From Acorus gramineus (Eukaryota; Streptophyta; Magnoliopsida; Acorales; Acoraceae): a stretch of DNA of 64,000 bases. The notes below the pieces were generated by a model that worked only from the letters and a program-made list of their open reading frames with translations, ran no database searches and was not told where the DNA came from. The position numbers and the translations under genes were made by a program. The DNA is taken from NCBI GenBank assembly GCA_030737835.1, contig CM060850.1:13172249-13236248 (forward strand), written 5' to 3'. Each line of letters starts with the position of its first letter. The stretch's first letter is position 1. Below, one piece after another: positions 60,822 through 64,000 of the stretch.

Positions 60822-62300
60822 CTAATAATCATCAATCCCAATCAAGGCCTCAGACCTCCAATGCCTGGCCTTCTCAAAACCGTTGATGTAGTACCGATAA
60901 TCGTTGACCGTCTGATCGATCTCCTCTTGCGTGTTCATCACAAACGGGCCGAGCTGGGCCACAGGCTCACCCAATGGTTCGCCCCCGATGAGGACGAACC
61001 GTACGGACCGGGTTGATCGGTTCCACACTTCCAGCCCATCACCATGACCCAATAAAAGCACGTTGTGGGGGCCCATTGGGCAAGAACCCTCAACCCCGAC
61101 GACCGCCTCGCCTTCGAGGATGTAAACGAAAGCGTTCCAAGTCGGGTCGATGGACTGCCGGACATGGGCCGAGGGGGAGAGTGTAAAGTCCAAGTACATC
61201 GTCGGAGTCCGGGTGTAGACCGGCGATTGAGCCCCCATCGACTCGCCGGCGATGACCCGGACTTCGACCCCATCTCTGGAGACGAATGTGATGTCATTGC
61301 TTTGCAGCTCTTGATACTTTGGTTCAATCCTGTGGTTTTTTTCATGTTTATTTTCAATCATATAACCGTAAAATAAGAAAAATAAAATCAAATATAAATT
61401 GTCTTGAGCTATGTATCCTAAAATATTAATATAAAGTCATATCTCACCTCAGGGAAAGTGAATGGTGCAAAGAGAACTGGTGTACATAAACGTTTTTTTT
61501 TTAATTATTTTTATTGTTATATTTATTTTATATTTATCGTCGTCGTCAATTTTATGATCCCTATCATTATTATTTTTTAGACTTACATTTTATTTTTAGA
61601 GGAGAGATTGACCCAGAGTTGTAGGCCCTTTTGAGTGCCTTCACCAGCAGGCATTTCAGAGTGAACAATCCCTCTTCCCGCGGTCATCCATTGCAGGTCT
61701 CCTGCCTTTATGGTTCCCTTGTGTCCTTCAAAATCTTCATGTTTTACAGCTCCCTACAAAACAAAAAACACCCATTAAAGTTAATATTTTTTATTCAATG
61801 AGTCTAATGTTTATAAATGAATGAGTAAAAAATATAGTTCATGTAAGAACAAAGTGGAGCCTTGCACAATATCAAACAACATTGAGTGACAGACTCCATA
61901 TGCATAAGGTATATCAATATGATCCATCAAGACTACAACATCTTTTTGGCAGGCACAAGCATGCATTTGTTTTTTTAATTAGTTAAATCTTCTTCTATCA
62001 AAAGTAAGACTCCAATTTAAGATCAACGGTCAACCATTTATGAAGGTTGTGTATCTATCAGTACAAATATAAGGACGGTATCCAACGGTCAACCATTTAA
62101 TATGTTCTTTTTGGGTCCACTCTTTGCCAAGACAATCAATCCAAATAATGAGGCCTCTCACCCTAACCATTGACTCTTGGTCCCCATTGGTTCACAATAA
62201 TCATTGATCCTCATACACTCAGTCATTTCTATAAACTTATTAATAATATCTTATAGAGTATATACATGGTTAATATATTATATACTTCATTAAAAAAATG

Positions 62301-62335
<35 letters not shown>

Positions 62336-63164
62336 AAGAAAAAAGATTTGGGTGTGTAACATAAGGACTTTTCAAGAGGTCACCCATTTTAGTACTACTC
62401 TTGTTCAAACACGTTTAACTTCGGAATTTTGATGGAATTCAGTGTATTAATACAACAAAAAAATGCAAAAAAACTTATACACTCAAATACTGTACTTTTA
62501 AAAGTAAAAGTGGCAGGAGTAATGCCTATTCCATTTTGCCATAATCATCACACATGTGCATGCGTGCTCACAATACAAAAGGAAAAACACAATGTACAAA
62601 AAAAGAAGACAATAAAAACCTCCACTAATCAGAAAACTCAATATATTACCTGTAGCATATAAGTGACCGTCTCAAATCCTGAAAAAAAAAAAAACCCAAA
62701 ACAAAGAGGAAATGATAAGCAAAACCAGACAGAAATTCCATCTAATGCTCCATATATAAAATCAAAAGAAACAAAAATAATTGCACCTCTATGTGGGTGA
62801 TCCGGAAATCCAGCTGGAGAAGTAACTGCAATCATAAACAAAATAAATCAATAGATTTTTTATTAAATCCAATAACATTAATCAAATGCAAGAAGAAAGA
62901 AAGAAGAAAAAGACCCACCTGAGAATTCATCCAACAAAAGGAATGGATCAAAGTACTTCAATTCATATCTGTTAATACAATTCAAATACCCAATTAACCC
63001 AAACATCCAAAATCACATACATAAATCAATATTCATTTAATAAAAAAAAATAGTTAATACCTTCCAATGCTTCTCCTCACAACAGCTCCTTCACCTTCAT
63101 GTTGAGGCCTTGCCTGGAACTTCTTCACAACCTTTCTTGGTTTCTTCAGAACCACTTCAGACAT
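60822..63164 (-). CDS. Pirin-like protein (cupin superfamily)
   Basis: Pirins are Fe(II)-binding double-cupin proteins; some have quercetinase activity, and an Arabidopsis member binds the G-protein alpha subunit. Exons on the minus strand: 63164-63061, 62968-62919, 62825-62787, 62678-62650, 61753-61587 and 61329-60822; 897 nt, 298 residues, the usual pirin length, all GT-AG and in phase. The hallmark HPHRGFETVTYML spans residues 61-73. Predicted metal ligands His61, His63, His105 and Glu107 are all present (HPH; IVHSEMP), so the N-terminal cupin should bind metal. The C-terminal cupin (residues ~150-260) includes PTWNAFVYILEGEAVVG. The protein starts MSEVVLKKPRKVVKK, with no signal peptide or clear organelle signal. 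Exons 2 to 4 are very short (50, 39 and 29 nt), and automated callers may miss them. The last exon is GC-richer than the others. Confidence 0.95.
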
Positions 63165-63225
63165 AATGTTTTCAAGTTGTTCTTAATTTTTTATATTTTG
63201 GGTTTGATGAGACAAAAGTGGGCCT

Positions 63226-63238
63226 TCTATATTTATAG
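63226..63238 (-). promoter_or_regulatory. TATA box of the pirin gene
   Basis: The minus strand reads GCCTATAAATATAGAAGGCCC, ~65 bases before the start codon, which leaves a short leader of ~35 bases. Position and consensus fit a standard plant promoter. Confidence 0.6.
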
Positions 63239-63389
63239 GCTGCTCAATCAAAATCCAAGATCCCCTTCTCTTCCCTAATAATGTTTTCTTTTAAAATAAA
63301 AAACATATTTTTGTTTGTTTTTGATTGATTGACCAAAGACTAAGATCTAACTTATTAAGATTTTTTTAATTCCTTCAAGTGAGGTGTGA

Positions 63390-63406
63390 TGACGTCAGCG
63401 TGACGT
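63390..63406. promoter_or_regulatory. as-1-like double TGACG element
   Basis: TGACGTCAGCGTGACGT contains two TGACG cores 11 bases apart, the first a full TGACGTCA palindrome, the arrangement bound by TGA-class bZIP factors. It lies ~225 bases upstream of the pirin start codon and ~28 bases upstream of a plus-strand TATAAAA, so it could serve either direction. Confidence 0.45.
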
Positions 63407-64000
63407 AGAGCTGATGTAATCTCTTGTGAGGATATAAAAGGAGGACGTGTTTGATTGGCTCTGTACGTCTGATCTGTGTGGATTATTTTGTGGCTTCGGA
63501 TGGTCCTTTTTGATGGAGATTTGACCGTTCGATTTATGATACATTCGATGAGGGTATACGTTGGGATATCGTAAGCGTGACACATCTCCATTCAACATCA
63601 AATTTAGGTTCCATGTGTCAACCTGTTTTAGATAGTTTTTAGCTTTTAAAGGCTAATTTGATTTTGAAGATAAGTTATTCTAATTTTAGAAGATAAAAGG
63701 TCCATTAATTTTGTTCATATTTATATTTGTTTAAATTAGGTGAAACAAAATATCTCTATTTTTATTTCAGAATCAGGACAATTGTCCGCAATTTATCCCA
63801 ATTATTATTTTTATACTAAACGAGGATAAATTGTTCTTCCACTCACTTATTCCCATAATTATCCCTTATCCGAACACTTATCACTTTGCCTAACCAGCCA
63901 TAAAAGTTAAAAGTTTGAAACAGGTTACTAAACAAGCCTACTTAATTGAAAAGCTTCTCTCATGATAATAACAAAAAAGTTACCTCCAAAATTGTATTTA

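Larger units (their letters stand above)
63165..64000. other. Pirin upstream region
   Basis: Beyond the pirin promoter there is a plus-strand TATA-like site (GAGGATATAAAAGGAGG at about 63428) and, from ~63640, AT-rich DNA with TTATCCCAATTATTATTTTT and CTTATTCCCATAATTATCCC resembling Tourist-like repeat ends. No coding region is supported before the window ends. Confidence 0.45.

Noticed and set aside
1..64000. tRNA, rRNA or a novel multi-gene defence-like system
   Set aside because: I saw no convincing tRNA or rRNA structure, and the six genes are unrelated plant genes with no operon-like organisation. A dedicated covariance-model search would be needed to exclude small RNAs.

Overview
This window is nuclear DNA from a flowering plant. 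It is AT-rich, its genes are split by canonical GT-AG introns, and the gene set is plant-specific: a TPS-g type terpene synthase relic, a phytocystatin, the N-glycan core beta-1,2-xylosyltransferase, the m6A-writer subunit VIRILIZER, an organellar threonyl-tRNA synthetase and a pirin. I cannot place the species more narrowly from sequence alone.

Layout. 1-1400: intergenic, a large inverted repeat that runs off the left edge. 1411-5130 (+): terpene synthase pseudogene. 5131-7669: intergenic, with a tandem duplication carrying long G tracts. 7670-7951 (-): intronless cystatin. 8060-11584: intergenic, with two MITE-like elements. 11585-17861 (-): XYLT in three exons, whose 3.5-kb first intron holds a LINE 3' end and Harbinger-type MITEs. 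18050-27700: a 9.6-kb transposon field containing a MULE-type foldback MITE with a 9-bp target duplication, a 2.4-kb solo LTR with a 5-bp target duplication, a foldback element with an internal 92-bp tandem duplication, a second LTR-like stretch and a Tourist-like repeat. 27735-52771 (+): VIR, 27 coding exons and 2,224 codons, with LINE debris in most of its long introns. 54181-59964 (+): organellar ThrRS, 8 exons and 663 codons, one intron with a GC donor. 60822-63164 (-): pirin, 6 exons and 298 codons, convergent with ThrRS. 63165-64000: pirin promoter and unexplained AT-rich DNA.

The gene models for VIR, ThrRS, XYLT and pirin were assembled by hand from splice sites. In each, every exon phase agrees and the total is a multiple of three with no internal stop. 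The genes are not a pathway: they are independent housekeeping or defence-related genes with no operon-like logic. I found no new multi-gene system. The most informative unusual points are the structurally intact but catalytically broken terpene synthase relic, the GC-AG intron in ThrRS, the well-delimited transposon insertions, and the LINE load inside VIR.
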